Positions 7,942-15,816 of a DNA stretch of 50,973 bases are shown piece by piece; the first letter of the stretch is position 1, and every line of letters begins with the position of its first letter. The notes beneath the pieces were generated by a model, which worked only from the letters and a program-made list of their open reading frames with translations, had not been told where the DNA came from and did no database searches. The stretch covers positions 1 to 50,973 of the forward strand of contig CAYPQM010000023.1 in the NCBI GenBank assembly GCA_964412845.1. The letters are read 5' to 3'. The position numbers and the translations under genes are program-made. The stretch comes from JAWWPY01 sp964412845 (GTDB lineage: Bacteria > Actinomycetota > Actinomycetes > Streptosporangiales > Streptosporangiaceae).

Positions 7942-8607
7942 TCAGCCCCGGCCTGGCTGGGCGTTGCCGAGCACCTGCACGCCGGCCGCGAACTGCGCCA
8001 GCCGGGCACTGTCCCAGCCCAGCGAGGTCGGGGCCTGGACGACGACCCAGCCGTGGTCGGCACCCTGGAAGGTCAGGATCTGGGTGTCGCCCTGCACGTC
8101 GAAGCGGCCCGGGCGGCCGGCCACCGGCTGTGAAGTTCCCTGGGTAGGGGCACCGGCGTCCCTGGACTGCAGCATGACGACGAGCTTCCCGAGGAACGAG
8201 TCGATGCTCTTGTCCGTGTCGTTCTGGGGGGCGATGACGAGCGCGTAGGCGTTACCGCCCTGCACCACCCAGCCGCTGGGCACCTCGGCCACCTGATAGC
8301 CGGGTGCCTGCTCGCCATCGTAGGCAATCAGGGCGATGGGTCCGGCCGGGCGTGCGGTCCCGGACGACCGGAGGGTGGGCGCTGCTTGCGGGCCGGCGGC
8401 CGGCCCGCTGCTGGCGGCATGCGTGGCCCACGGCACGATGGCGACGACGGCCACCGCGGTGACCGTGCCCGCCAGGCCCGCGAGACGCCGGCGGCGGAGC
8501 AGGCCGCGGCCACGGGCCAGATCGCCGGCGGCGTCGACCGGCTGGTCAGGGGCCGGCCCGTGCCCATCGGCCAGGGCACGTTCGAGCAGGTCCTTCACGT
8601 CGTTCAT
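7942..8607 (-). CDS. Single-pass membrane protein coupled to a SigE-type sigma factor
   Basis: A 221-residue protein with a basic cytoplasmic N terminus (GRGLLRRRRLAG), one membrane helix at about residues 44-62 (LAGTVTAVAVVAIVPWATHA) and an extracytoplasmic domain ending near residue 215. The ATG overlaps the stop of the sigma-factor gene by 4 nt, so it is translationally coupled. Position and topology suggest a partner that senses or restrains the sigma factor, as is seen for many SigE-family neighbours, but I see no canonical zinc anti-sigma HxxxCxxC motif. The outer domain (GYQVAEVPSGWVVQGG...HGWVVVQAPTSLGW) is not one I can name. Confidence 0.8.
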   Translation of the reverse strand: MNDVKDLLERALADGHGPAPDQPVDAAGDLARGRGLLRRRRLAGLAGTVTAVAVVAIVPWATHAASSGPAAGPQAAPTLRSSGTARPAGPIALIAYDGEQAPGYQVAEVPSGWVVQGGNAYALVIAPQNDTDKSIDSFLGKLVVMLQSRDAGAPTQGTSQPVAGRPGRFDVQGDTQILTFQGADHGWVVVQAPTSLGWDSARLAQFAAGVQVLGNAQPGRG

Positions 8608-9143
8608 CGGTGGCTCCCCTCGGTGGCGGCCCCGGCTCCGGTCGCGGTCAGCAAGTCGCGCAACCGGGCGGTGGCCTTAGCTGTCTGGCTTTTCACGGTG
8701 CCCTCGGAGCAGTTCAGCAGACCGGCGGTCTCCTCGACGCTGAGGTCCATCCAGTGCCGCAGCACGATCGCGGCCCGCATCCTGGGTGGCAGGGCGGCGA
8801 GTGCGGCGCGGATCGCGCCCCCGTCGATCCCGCCCGGCAGCCCGCCGGGCGGCGCCGGCCCGGGACCCTCCGGGAGTTCGGCGACGGAGCGCTCGCGTCG
8901 CCAGCGAGGCCGCCGGATCTCATCGATGTGGGCGTTGACCACGATGCGCCAGGCATAAGCAGCCTCAGTGCCCGAGCGGCGTACCCTCGGCCACGCCACG
9001 TACAGCCGGGCGAGGGCGGTCTGGACGAGATCCTCAGCCAGGTGCGTGTCTCCGGCGGTCAGCAGGCAGGCAGATCGCAGCAACTCGACGCGGCGGGCCT
9101 GGACGAACGCTGAGAACTCTTCGTCACGCAGGGATCGGGGCAT
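8604..9143 (-). CDS. SigE family RNA polymerase sigma factor (ECF)
   Basis: A 179-residue ECF sigma factor. Region 2 spans residues 8-80, with AEDLVQTALARLYVAW (helix 2.2-2.3) and AYAWRIVVNAHIDEIRR (2.4). Region 4 spans 105-165, with LPPRMRAAIVLRHWMDLSVEETAGLL and the recognition helix NCSEGTVKSQTAKATARL, diagnostic of the actinobacterial SigE family. It directs RNA polymerase to a small stress regulon. RBS GAGGAGG lies 7-8 nt before ATG 9143. The next gene overlaps by 4 nt. A GCAACC-N17-CGTAG element upstream may be its own promoter. Confidence 0.93.
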   Translation of the reverse strand: MPRSLRDEEFSAFVQARRVELLRSACLLTAGDTHLAEDLVQTALARLYVAWPRVRRSGTEAAYAWRIVVNAHIDEIRRPRWRRERSVAELPEGPGPAPPGGLPGGIDGGAIRAALAALPPRMRAAIVLRHWMDLSVEETAGLLNCSEGTVKSQTAKATARLRDLLTATGAGAATEGSHR

Positions 9144-9163
9144 GTATTACCTCCTCACCCTCC

Positions 9164-9191
9164 CTACGGGTCCGGCCCCCGGCCAGGTTGC
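9164..9191 (-). promoter_or_regulatory. Candidate ECF-type promoter of the sigma gene
   Basis: On the minus strand GCAACC (9191-9186) is followed after 17 nt by CGTAG (9168-9164), about 20 nt before the ATG. This resembles the AAC...CGT layout of ECF promoters and would allow autoregulation. The match is short. Confidence 0.35.
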
Positions 9192-9243
9192 CCGGCGGCC
9201 CGCGCGGCCTTCCATGATGTCGGGGAGGTGCGTATCTTGTGGC

Positions 9244-9651
9244 TCATGCTGGCCAGGAACTCCGCCTTGTCCCGGCCCAGGCCGGGTCCTCATTCACCGC
9301 GTCGGCGTTGACGTTGACTCTCAGTATCTGCGTGACGGTTCCGCCGGCTGAGATGTGCTGGCGGCTAACGTCGACCAGGCCGGGCGGAGCCGAGGCGAGG
9401 CTCGCCCTGCCTCCGTGGATCGTTGCGTCGACATGGGAGCCGTGGGCGTCATCGACGCGAGCGATCTGAATCACGGCCGCGCCGTGCTGCCGCCCGATCC
9501 CGATGCTGACCGCGAGGGCGAGCCGTGCGGCGGGTAGGGGACCGAGGCCACCGGCGCGGCCCAGATCGCGGATGCGCGGCCATGCCGTTTCCGGGTCATC
9601 GCCTGGGTCGAGCATGATCGTGCCGGGCAGCACGGATGCCTCGTCCATCAT
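9244..9651 (-). CDS. Hypothetical protein, second of a coupled pair
   Basis: A 135-residue soluble protein that I do not recognise. It has a regular alternation of hydrophobic strands (AARLALAVSIGIG, GAAVIQIARVD, HVDATIHGGRASLA, TVTQILRVNVNADAV) and no membrane segment, signal peptide or cysteine. Support for it being real is the ATGA overlap with the 47-codon gene before it, and codon usage with G/C-rich third positions like its neighbours. No function can be inferred from context: the sigma-factor operon downstream on the same strand begins 100 nt later. Confidence 0.5.
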   Translation of the reverse strand: MMDEASVLPGTIMLDPGDDPETAWPRIRDLGRAGGLGPLPAARLALAVSIGIGRQHGAAVIQIARVDDAHGSHVDATIHGGRASLASAPPGLVDVSRQHISAGGTVTQILRVNVNADAVNEDPAWAGTRRSSWPA

Positions 9652-9791
9652 GACCGGGCGTGGTTCCTGGCCACGACAACAGTGGGGTTGTCACGGTCGC
9701 TGCTGTGGTCGCGGTGCCGTGTGGCCATCAACTGGCTCAAGAAGGAATCGAGATCCTCGGCCACCGCTACCAGGCTGTTCACTAAGGCCAT
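9648..9791 (-). CDS. Small hypothetical protein (47 aa), first of a coupled pair
   Basis: A short gene beginning MALVNSLVAVAEDLDSFLSQ: an amphipathic helix followed by a charged tail (ATRHRDHSSDRDN). Its TGA overlaps the ATG of the 135-residue gene by 4 nt, the best evidence that it is translated. GGGGAG directly precedes ATG 9791, so GTG at codon 4 (9 nt from that RBS) may be the true start. The upstream 9792-9850 is AT-rich and holds CTTAA-CACT-TTAAG, a likely promoter/operator region. Not recognised. Confidence 0.45.
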   Translation of the reverse strand: MALVNSLVAVAEDLDSFLSQLMATRHRDHSSDRDNPTVVVARNHARS

Positions 9792-9904
9792 CTCCCCGCT
9801 TAACACTTTAAGTTACCATCAATGTACTCCTAGTAACCTAGAAGGTACGCCCAGCCACCGGCCGGTACCTGCGGGTGCTCGCGGCCAGGTGATGCCGCGG
9901 GCGG

Positions 9905-11335
9905 TCAGTCCATCCGCTGCTTGACGTAGCCGAAGAACGAGCGGCGCTTGATCAGCTCGGCGACATCCGTCGGGACCATGGCTTCCCAGGAGCTGTCGTC
10001 GGCCGCGATCCGGCGCAGCACGTCCCGGCTGAAGATCTGCAGGTACTCAGGCCGGTAGTTGTCCAGGTCGACGAAGCTGCCCCGCCCGGCGAGGTAGTCG
10101 TACAGCGGCTGCAGCTCAGCCTGGACGTGGACATTGTGCACGGTCTTGAGCTGGTCATCGGCCGCGGGCTGCAGCGGGTAGACGTACAGCTTCAGGTCGT
10201 TCTTGAACAGCCGCCCGAAGCTCTCCAGGATGCCGCCGGGAAGCTGGGCGTGGTTCTTCTCGTCGAACAAGTCGATGAGGCTCGGTACCCCCATCACGAT
10301 GCCGATCCGCTCACTGGTCCGCTCGGCGATGTACGCGGCCAGCCGGTAGTAATCGAAGTAGTCGCTGATCAGCACCGTCATGCCACAGGCGGCGAGCAGC
10401 TCCGCGCGGGCCAGGAAGTCGCGCCGGTCCACGCTGGCCCCGTCGGCCAGCAAGTTGCGCATGGTGATCTCGGTGAGCGTCAGCACCGGCTTGCCCGCCA
10501 CGGCCGGGTCGGCCTCGAACTTGGCCCGGGCCGTGTCCAGCATGTCGAGGTTCACATGGGTCGGCGGCCGGAAGCTGCCCCGCTCCACCAGGATCGCCTT
10601 CTTGCGCAGCACCTCACTTGGCTGGAGCACCTCACGGTCGGGGCCGAACATCGCGACGCCGCTCAGCCCGAGCTGGACGAGTTTCAGCGCCATCAGCCGG
10701 TTGTCCACGGCACGGAACTCGATGCCGCGGAACTGGATCATGTCGATCTCGATGCGGCCGGTGGTCAGCCGGTCGAGGAGGCTCTCGATGAGCGAGTCCG
10801 GTTCGTGGTGCTCGAAGAACGCCCCGTGCAGCAGGTTCACCCCGACGATGCCCAGCGCCTCCTGCTGCAGCGACGCCTCGATGTCGAGCATCCGCACGTG
10901 CATCACGATCTGGCTCGGCTCGTCGTGCGGGTGTGCCTGGAACTTCACGCCCATCCAGCCGTGGCACTCGTTGCTGCCCCGGAAGCTGCGCGCGACAACC
11001 GTGTCAGCGAACGCGAAGAACGAGGTGCCGTCACCCCGCTCGTCGCCCAGCCGCTCGACATTGAGCTGGAATTCCTTGTCGAGCATGCCCTGCAGCCGCG
11101 AGGCGGACACGTACCTGTCCGCCTTGCCGTAGACGGCGTCGCTCACGGCCATGTCGTACGCCGAGATCGATTTCGCGATGGTCCCGGCCGCGCCGCCCAC
11201 CCGGAAGAACCAGCGGACGACCTCCTGGCCGGCCCCGATCTCGGCGATGGTCCCGTACCAGCGCGGATCGAGGTTGATCCGCAGGGCCTTCTGACGCGTG
11301 TCGGACTGCTGCGCGCCGACGATGGGCTCGGTCAT
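9905..11335 (-). CDS. Conserved hypothetical protein (about 476 aa)
   Basis: A well-behaved 476-residue protein; ATG 11335 is preferred because GGGAG lies 4-5 nt upstream and the longer frame back to 11464 adds only low-complexity basic residues. Distinct stretches are LRINLDPRWYGTIAEIGAGQ near the start, YGKADRYVSASRL, GWMGVKFQAHPHDEPSQIVMH, the strand-loop MTVLISDYFDYYRLAAYIAE and GGILESFGRLFKNDLKLYVY. The family is conserved across bacteria but has carried unreliable automatic names (TonB receptor, nucleotide adenylyltransferase), neither of which the sequence supports: there is no signal peptide, beta-barrel pattern or HxGH motif. Probably cytoplasmic. It is divergent from the FAD/GcvT gene. 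Confidence 0.72.
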   Translation of the reverse strand: MTEPIVGAQQSDTRQKALRINLDPRWYGTIAEIGAGQEVVRWFFRVGGAAGTIAKSISAYDMAVSDAVYGKADRYVSASRLQGMLDKEFQLNVERLGDERGDGTSFFAFADTVVARSFRGSNECHGWMGVKFQAHPHDEPSQIVMHVRMLDIEASLQQEALGIVGVNLLHGAFFEHHEPDSLIESLLDRLTTGRIEIDMIQFRGIEFRAVDNRLMALKLVQLGLSGVAMFGPDREVLQPSEVLRKKAILVERGSFRPPTHVNLDMLDTARAKFEADPAVAGKPVLTLTEITMRNLLADGASVDRRDFLARAELLAACGMTVLISDYFDYYRLAAYIAERTSERIGIVMGVPSLIDLFDEKNHAQLPGGILESFGRLFKNDLKLYVYPLQPAADDQLKTVHNVHVQAELQPLYDYLAGRGSFVDLDNYRPEYLQIFSRDVLRRIAADDSSWEAMVPTDVAELIKRRSFFGYVKQRMD

Positions 11336-11452
11336 CCGTCTCCCTGCGTGCCTACCCAGCCCCGCTGCTGCCCTCCCGCTTGCGCACGCGCAGGTCCGGC
11401 GCCAGCCTTCACCGCGATTGTATTGATCTCGCCGCGCCCGGCACCAGCCCAC

Positions 11453-11465
11453 CTTGGCGGCCAAG
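11453..11465. promoter_or_regulatory. 13-bp palindrome in a divergent promoter region
   Basis: CTTGGC-G-GCCAAG is a perfect 6+1+6 palindrome in the 282-bp region between the divergent genes starting at 11335 and 11618. A repressor or activator site is plausible; no matching regulator gene is adjacent. Confidence 0.35.
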
Positions 11466-11617
11466 ATAACCGTGTGGCTGGCCGGACGTGTGGATCACCC
11501 TGGGTCCGCGGCAGTGCAGCGCCGGGCGGCCCGGCGCTGGACCACGCGGGCACCGTCATGCTCTGATGTCACTGGTCATCGCGCTGCCTGAGCGCGGGCG
11601 GGCCGGAAAGGCACATC

Positions 11618-14098
11618 GTGGCGATCGACCCGGTAATCCCCAGCGGGACCGTTCCGAGCAGGGCGCAGGTAGTGATCGTCGGTGGCGGGGTGATCGGCTG
11701 CAGCATCGCCTACCACCTCGCGCATCTGGGCTGGACCGATGTGGTGCTGCTTGAGCAGCATCAGCTCACCGCCGGGACGACCTGGCACGCGGCCGGGCTG
11801 ATCACCTCGGCCGGCATGACGGACGAGACGTCGCTGTTCTTCAGCCGGTACTCGCGTGACCTGTATGCGCGCCTGGAGCAGGAGACGGGCCACTCGACCG
11901 GGTTCCGTGCCGTCGGGCACATCTCGGTCGCCACCACCCCGCAGCGCCAGGAGGCGCTGCGCCGGGAGGGTATCTGGATGCACGGATTCGGTGTCGAGGA
12001 CGTGGAGATCTCGGCGCGGGAGGTGGCGGACCGCTGGCCGCTGGCCCGGACCGACGACGTGCTCTCCGCGTTCTATGTCGCCGACGAGGGCCGGGCCGAC
12101 CCGGTCGGCGTGGCCACGTCACTGGCCAAGGGAGCCCGGCAGCTCGGCGTGCGGGTCATCGAAGGCGTCGCCGCGACCGGCGTCGAGACCCGCGGCCGCC
12201 AGGTCCGCGCCGTGTGTACGGAAGCGGGCCGGATCGAGACCGAGGTGGTGGTAAACGCCGCCGGCATGTGGGCCAGGCAGTTCGGGGCGCTGGCCGGGGT
12301 CGGGGTGCCCCTGCAGGCGGCCGAGCATTACTACCTGCTGACCGACACACTGCCCGGGATGGCCCAGGACCTGCCGGTCATCGAGGATCCGGACAACTAT
12401 GGCTACTACCGCCCCGAGGGGGACGGGATGCTGGTCGGCCTGTTCGAGCCGGTCGGCGCGCCGTGGTCGCTTGACGGGGTGCCCCGCGGTTTCGCGTTCG
12501 GCAAGCTGCCGCCCGACTGGGACCGTCTGGAGCCCTACCTCGCCCGCGCGATGAACCGGATACCCTCGCTGGCGGACATCGGGGTGCGGACGTTCTTCTG
12601 CGGGCCCGAGTCGTTCACCTCGGACGTCCGGCCGCTGCTCGGGCCCGCCCCGGAACTGGATGGCTATTTCGTGGCGGCCGGCCTGAACTCGCTGGGCATC
12701 CTGTCCGGCGGCGGGGTCGGCGCGGTACTCGCGCACTGGATCGTGGACGGCGTCCCGCCGGTCGACGTCACCAGTTTCGCCATTGACCGGACCGCCGCCT
12801 ACGAGACCTCCCGGCGGTTCCGGGCGGAGCGCACCGTGGAGCAGCTCGGGGCGCTGTTCGGGGAGGCCGTCTGGCCCACCTGGAAGCCGTCGACCGGCCG
12901 GAACGTGCGCCGGTCGGTGCTGCATGAGCGGCTGGTCGCGGCCGGTGCTCAGTTCGGCGCCTCGGCCGGCTGGGAGTTCGCCGAGTGGTTCGCTGACCCC
13001 GGGGAGGCACCCGCGACCACCCTCGATTACCGGCGCCAGGAATCGCATGCGATCGTCGGGCGCGAGCACGCGGCGGTCCGCGAGGCCGTCGGCGTGCTGG
13101 ACATGAGCCTGATGGCCAAGCTCATGGTGCAGGGACCGGACGCGGCCACGGTGCTGAGCCGGCTGTCGGCCAATGACGTGATCCTCGGGGCGGGCCGTCT
13201 CGTGTACACCCAGTGGCTCAACGCGGCAGGCGGCATCGTCGCCGATGTCACGGTGACCTGCCTGGAGCCGGAGAAGTTCCTCGTGGTGGCCAGTGACATC
13301 ATCCACCGCCGGATCGAGCCGCTGATCAGGAGGGCGACCGGGCCGGGCGAGATCGTCACCGTCACCGACGTCACCTCAGGCACCACCCTGCTGTCGGTGC
13401 AGGGCCCGGCGTCCCGGGAGCTGATCGGGCGGCTGACCGACGCCGATCTGGCCAACGAGGCGTTCCCCTACCTGTCGGCCCGGCAGATCCATGTCGGCTA
13501 CGCGCCGGTGCTGGCTGTCCGCGTCACCTATGTCGGGGAGCTTGGCTGGGAGCTGCATGTGCCCGCCGAGTACGCGCTCGGTGTGTACGACGACCTGATG
13601 GCCGCCGGCGGCGACCTCGGTTTCCGTCCGATCGGCCTGTCCGCCCTGTCGGGCCTGCGGCTGGAGAAGGGGTACCGCGACATGGGCGTCGACATTGACA
13701 ACACCGACAACCCGCTGGAGGCCGGGCTGGGATTCGCGGTGGCGTGGGACAAGCCAGGCGGGTTCATCGGCCGGGACGCGCTGCTTGCGGCGCGGGCCGC
13801 GGGACCGCCCTGCAACCGCGTCGTGGGCCTGGTCGTCGAGGACCCGCAGGCCGACCTGTTCGGTAACGAGCCGGTGCTGCTGGATGGCCAGTGGGTCGGC
13901 TACGTCCGGGCCGCCGCCTACGGCTACACAGTCGGCGGCGCGGTGGCGCTGGCCCAGGTGGCCTGCGACGACGGCGTGACCGGCCAGTGGCTGAAGAGCG
14001 GCGACTTCCAGGTGCGGACCCCGGCCGGCCACGTTCCCGCCCGGCTGCAGATCGCGCCGTTCTACGACCCGCAGCGGCAGCGCATCCTGGACCGGTGA
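11618..14098 (+). CDS. FAD-dependent oxidoreductase / GcvT aminomethyltransferase fusion (dimethylglycine or sarcosine dehydrogenase type)
   Basis: An 826-residue two-domain enzyme. Residues 15-380 are a DAO-type flavoprotein: VVIVGGGVIGCSIAYHLA is the FAD dinucleotide-binding motif and GTTWHAAGL the flavin-attachment region; GYFVAAGLNSLGILSGGGVG ends the domain. Residues about 430-815 are a GcvT domain that passes a one-carbon unit to tetrahydrofolate (AVREAVGVLDMSLMAK, GELGWELHVPAEY, RLEKGYRDMGVDID). Such enzymes oxidatively demethylate N-methyl amino acids and trap formaldehyde as methylene-THF. GTG 11618 is chosen because GGAAAG lies 8 nt before it. The exact substrate (dimethylglycine, sarcosine or another) cannot be set from sequence. 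An 18-bp tandem duplication straddles the stop. Confidence 0.93.
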   Translation: MAIDPVIPSGTVPSRAQVVIVGGGVIGCSIAYHLAHLGWTDVVLLEQHQLTAGTTWHAAGLITSAGMTDETSLFFSRYSRDLYARLEQETGHSTGFRAVGHISVATTPQRQEALRREGIWMHGFGVEDVEISAREVADRWPLARTDDVLSAFYVADEGRADPVGVATSLAKGARQLGVRVIEGVAATGVETRGRQVRAVCTEAGRIETEVVVNAAGMWARQFGALAGVGVPLQAAEHYYLLTDTLPGMAQDLPVIEDPDNYGYYRPEGDGMLVGLFEPVGAPWSLDGVPRGFAFGKLPPDWDRLEPYLARAMNRIPSLADIGVRTFFCGPESFTSDVRPLLGPAPELDGYFVAAGLNSLGILSGGGVGAVLAHWIVDGVPPVDVTSFAIDRTAAYETSRRFRAERTVEQLGALFGEAVWPTWKPSTGRNVRRSVLHERLVAAGAQFGASAGWEFAEWFADPGEAPATTLDYRRQESHAIVGREHAAVREAVGVLDMSLMAKLMVQGPDAATVLSRLSANDVILGAGRLVYTQWLNAAGGIVADVTVTCLEPEKFLVVASDIIHRRIEPLIRRATGPGEIVTVTDVTSGTTLLSVQGPASRELIGRLTDADLANEAFPYLSARQIHVGYAPVLAVRVTYVGELGWELHVPAEYALGVYDDLMAAGGDLGFRPIGLSALSGLRLEKGYRDMGVDIDNTDNPLEAGLGFAVAWDKPGGFIGRDALLAARAAGPPCNRVVGLVVEDPQADLFGNEPVLLDGQWVGYVRAAAYGYTVGGAVALAQVACDDGVTGQWLKSGDFQVRTPAGHVPARLQIAPFYDPQRQRILDR

Positions 14099-14116
14099 CG
14101 CATCCTGGACCGGTGC
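14081..14116. repeat. 18-bp tandem duplication across a stop codon
   Basis: CGCATCCTGGACCGGTGA (14081-14098) is followed at once by CGCATCCTGGACCGGTGC. The copies differ only in the last base, so the stop codon TGA of the flavoprotein gene is TGC in the second copy. Confidence 0.85.
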
Positions 14117-14138
14117 CGGAAAGCCGGCCTGGCCGCGG

Positions 14139-15164
14139 TCAGCCCAGCTCGATGACCGTGATGCCCGGGCTGCTCGCGGTGCTCATCGCGGCGAGCGCGT
14201 CCGGCACGTCAGCCAGCCCGATCACGCTGGTGACCAGGTCCTGCGGCCGCAGCGCCCCGGAACTGACCATGGCCAGCATCTCGGGATAGTCGGCGGCGGC
14301 CATCCCGTGACTGCCCAGCCATTGCAGTTCCCGCCCGATCAACGCCGCCATGTCGAGGCTGATCTCACCGGGCAGCAAGCCGATCTGCACGAGCCGGCCC
14401 CGCGGCCGCAAGCACCCCAGGGCCGGCGCCACCACCGCGGCGGACCCGAGGGCATCCACGCTGACGTGCGCGCCGCCGCCGGTGAGATCCCGGATCGCCG
14501 CCGCGACGCCGGGTCCGGCCGGCAGCGCCTGGGCCGCCCCGTGCCGGGCCGCCAGCGCGAGCGCGGCCGGGCTCGTGTCGATCGCGATGACCTGGGCACC
14601 GGACGCCGCGGCGATCATCACCGCGGACAGCCCCACCCCGCCGCAGCCGAAAACGGCCACCCACTCCCCCGCGGATATCCGCGCGACCCGCCGGAGGGCC
14701 CGGTACGCGGTGGCGAACCGGCAGCCCAGGCTGGCTGCCCCGGCGAAGCTGAGGTCATCCGGCAGCCGGACGAGATTCACCTCGGCCTGCGGGATGGCCA
14801 CGTACTGCGCGAAAGAACCCCAGTAGCTGAACCCGGGCTGCTCCTGGTTCAGGCAGACCTGCTGATTGCCGTCGCGGCATTGCTCGCAGGACCCGCACGC
14901 GCACACGAACGGGACGGTGACGCGGTCGCCCGCCGACCAGCCGCGCACGTCCCGGCCGAGGGCCGCGATCGTGCCGGCCATCTCGTGCCCCGGCACGTAG
15001 GGCAGCCGGATGCCCGCGTCATGCCCCTGCCAGCCATGCCAGTCGCTGCGGCACAGCCCGGTCGCCGCCACCCGCAGCACGGCCCCATGGCCGGTGACTG
15101 ACGGGTCGGCCACCGCGGCGACCTCCGGCCGCACCCCAAATTTCCTCACGAAAACCGCGCGCAT
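14139..15164 (-). CDS. Zinc-dependent alcohol dehydrogenase (MDR family)
   Basis: A 341-residue medium-chain dehydrogenase. The catalytic-zinc ligands are the Cys in TGLCRSDWHGW and the His-Glu in PGHEMAGTI; the structural zinc is bound by CACGSCEQCRDGNQQVC (four cysteines). The Rossmann motif is VAVFGCGGVGLSAVMIA, with ID in VIAIDTSP favouring NAD(H). ATG 15164 (MRAVFVRKFG) is the natural N terminus; the frame extends to 15302 but that would overlap the lrp gene and adds no conserved sequence. It oxidises an alcohol or reduces an aldehyde of unknown identity. It is convergent with the FAD/GcvT gene. Confidence 0.93.
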   Translation of the reverse strand: MRAVFVRKFGVRPEVAAVADPSVTGHGAVLRVAATGLCRSDWHGWQGHDAGIRLPYVPGHEMAGTIAALGRDVRGWSAGDRVTVPFVCACGSCEQCRDGNQQVCLNQEQPGFSYWGSFAQYVAIPQAEVNLVRLPDDLSFAGAASLGCRFATAYRALRRVARISAGEWVAVFGCGGVGLSAVMIAAASGAQVIAIDTSPAALALAARHGAAQALPAGPGVAAAIRDLTGGGAHVSVDALGSAAVVAPALGCLRPRGRLVQIGLLPGEISLDMAALIGRELQWLGSHGMAAADYPEMLAMVSSGALRPQDLVTSVIGLADVPDALAAMSTASSPGITVIELG

Positions 15165-15231
15165 CCTCACATCCTGCCCGTGACGTGGCCGGGCCAGCCG
15201 GCCGCACCACCAGCGGGATGCCTGCGGACGG

Positions 15232-15723
15232 TCAGCGCCAGTGCTCCAGCGGCAGCGGCCCGCGACTGAGGATGGTGCGGATCGCGAAGTTGCTGCGCGC
15301 ACCGACGATCGACGGGATGGTCAGGATCTGCCCGAGCAGCAACTGCTCATAACTGGCCAGATCTGGCACCACGGCCTCGACGAAGAAATCCGCCGAGCCC
15401 GAGACCATATGGCAGGCCACCACGGCCGGGATCGCGGTCAGCGCCTCCTCGACCCGCGACGCGTTGTCCTTCGAGTGCCCTTCAACGCGCAGTTCGATGA
15501 AGACGGTCAGGCCGAGCCCGGCGCGGATCCGGTCCAATTCCGCGCGGTAACCCGCGATGATCCCGCTGGCTTCCAGGGCCTTGACCCGGCGCAGGCACGC
15601 CGACGGCGACAGCGAGACCGCCTCGGCCAGGTCAACGTTCGCGATCCGCCCGTCCGCCTGAAGCCGACCCACGATCGCACGATCAATCCTGTCAGTCTGA
15701 ATTGGCGGCACAGAAGTAGGCAT
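15232..15723 (-). CDS. Lrp/AsnC family transcriptional regulator
   Basis: A 163-residue feast/famine regulator. Residues 10-60 are the HTH (IDRAIVGRLQADGRIANVDLA, then VSLSPSACLRRVKALEASGII as recognition helix region) and residues 75-150 the RAM ligand-binding domain (GLTVFIELRVEGHS, VVACHMVSGSADFFVEAVVPD). Members sense amino acids and often control a divergent transporter; an APC permease is divergent here. A 15-bp palindrome close to the E. coli Lrp consensus lies 1 nt upstream of the ATG, so autoregulation is likely. Confidence 0.94.
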   Translation of the reverse strand: MPTSVPPIQTDRIDRAIVGRLQADGRIANVDLAEAVSLSPSACLRRVKALEASGIIAGYRAELDRIRAGLGLTVFIELRVEGHSKDNASRVEEALTAIPAVVACHMVSGSADFFVEAVVPDLASYEQLLLGQILTIPSIVGARSNFAIRTILSRGPLPLEHWR

Positions 15724-15724
15724 A

Positions 15725-15739
15725 CAGCTAATTTAGCTG
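15725..15739. promoter_or_regulatory. Lrp-type operator
   Basis: CAGCTAATTTAGCTG is a perfect 7+1+7 palindrome just upstream of lrp and in the lrp-permease divergent region. It agrees with the E. coli Lrp consensus YAGHAWATTWTDCTR at 13 of 15 positions. Confidence 0.75.
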
Positions 15740-15816
15740 CAAAAAATTGCGCCACAGACGGGAATCGGCGTCAAACTTGCCATCGTGTGCGAAGCGATTT
15801 CAGCAACACTGACGGC

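Noticed and set aside
15241..15816. Upstream extension of the permease frame across lrp
   Set aside because: This part is antisense to a clear Lrp gene and has no membrane or permease character.
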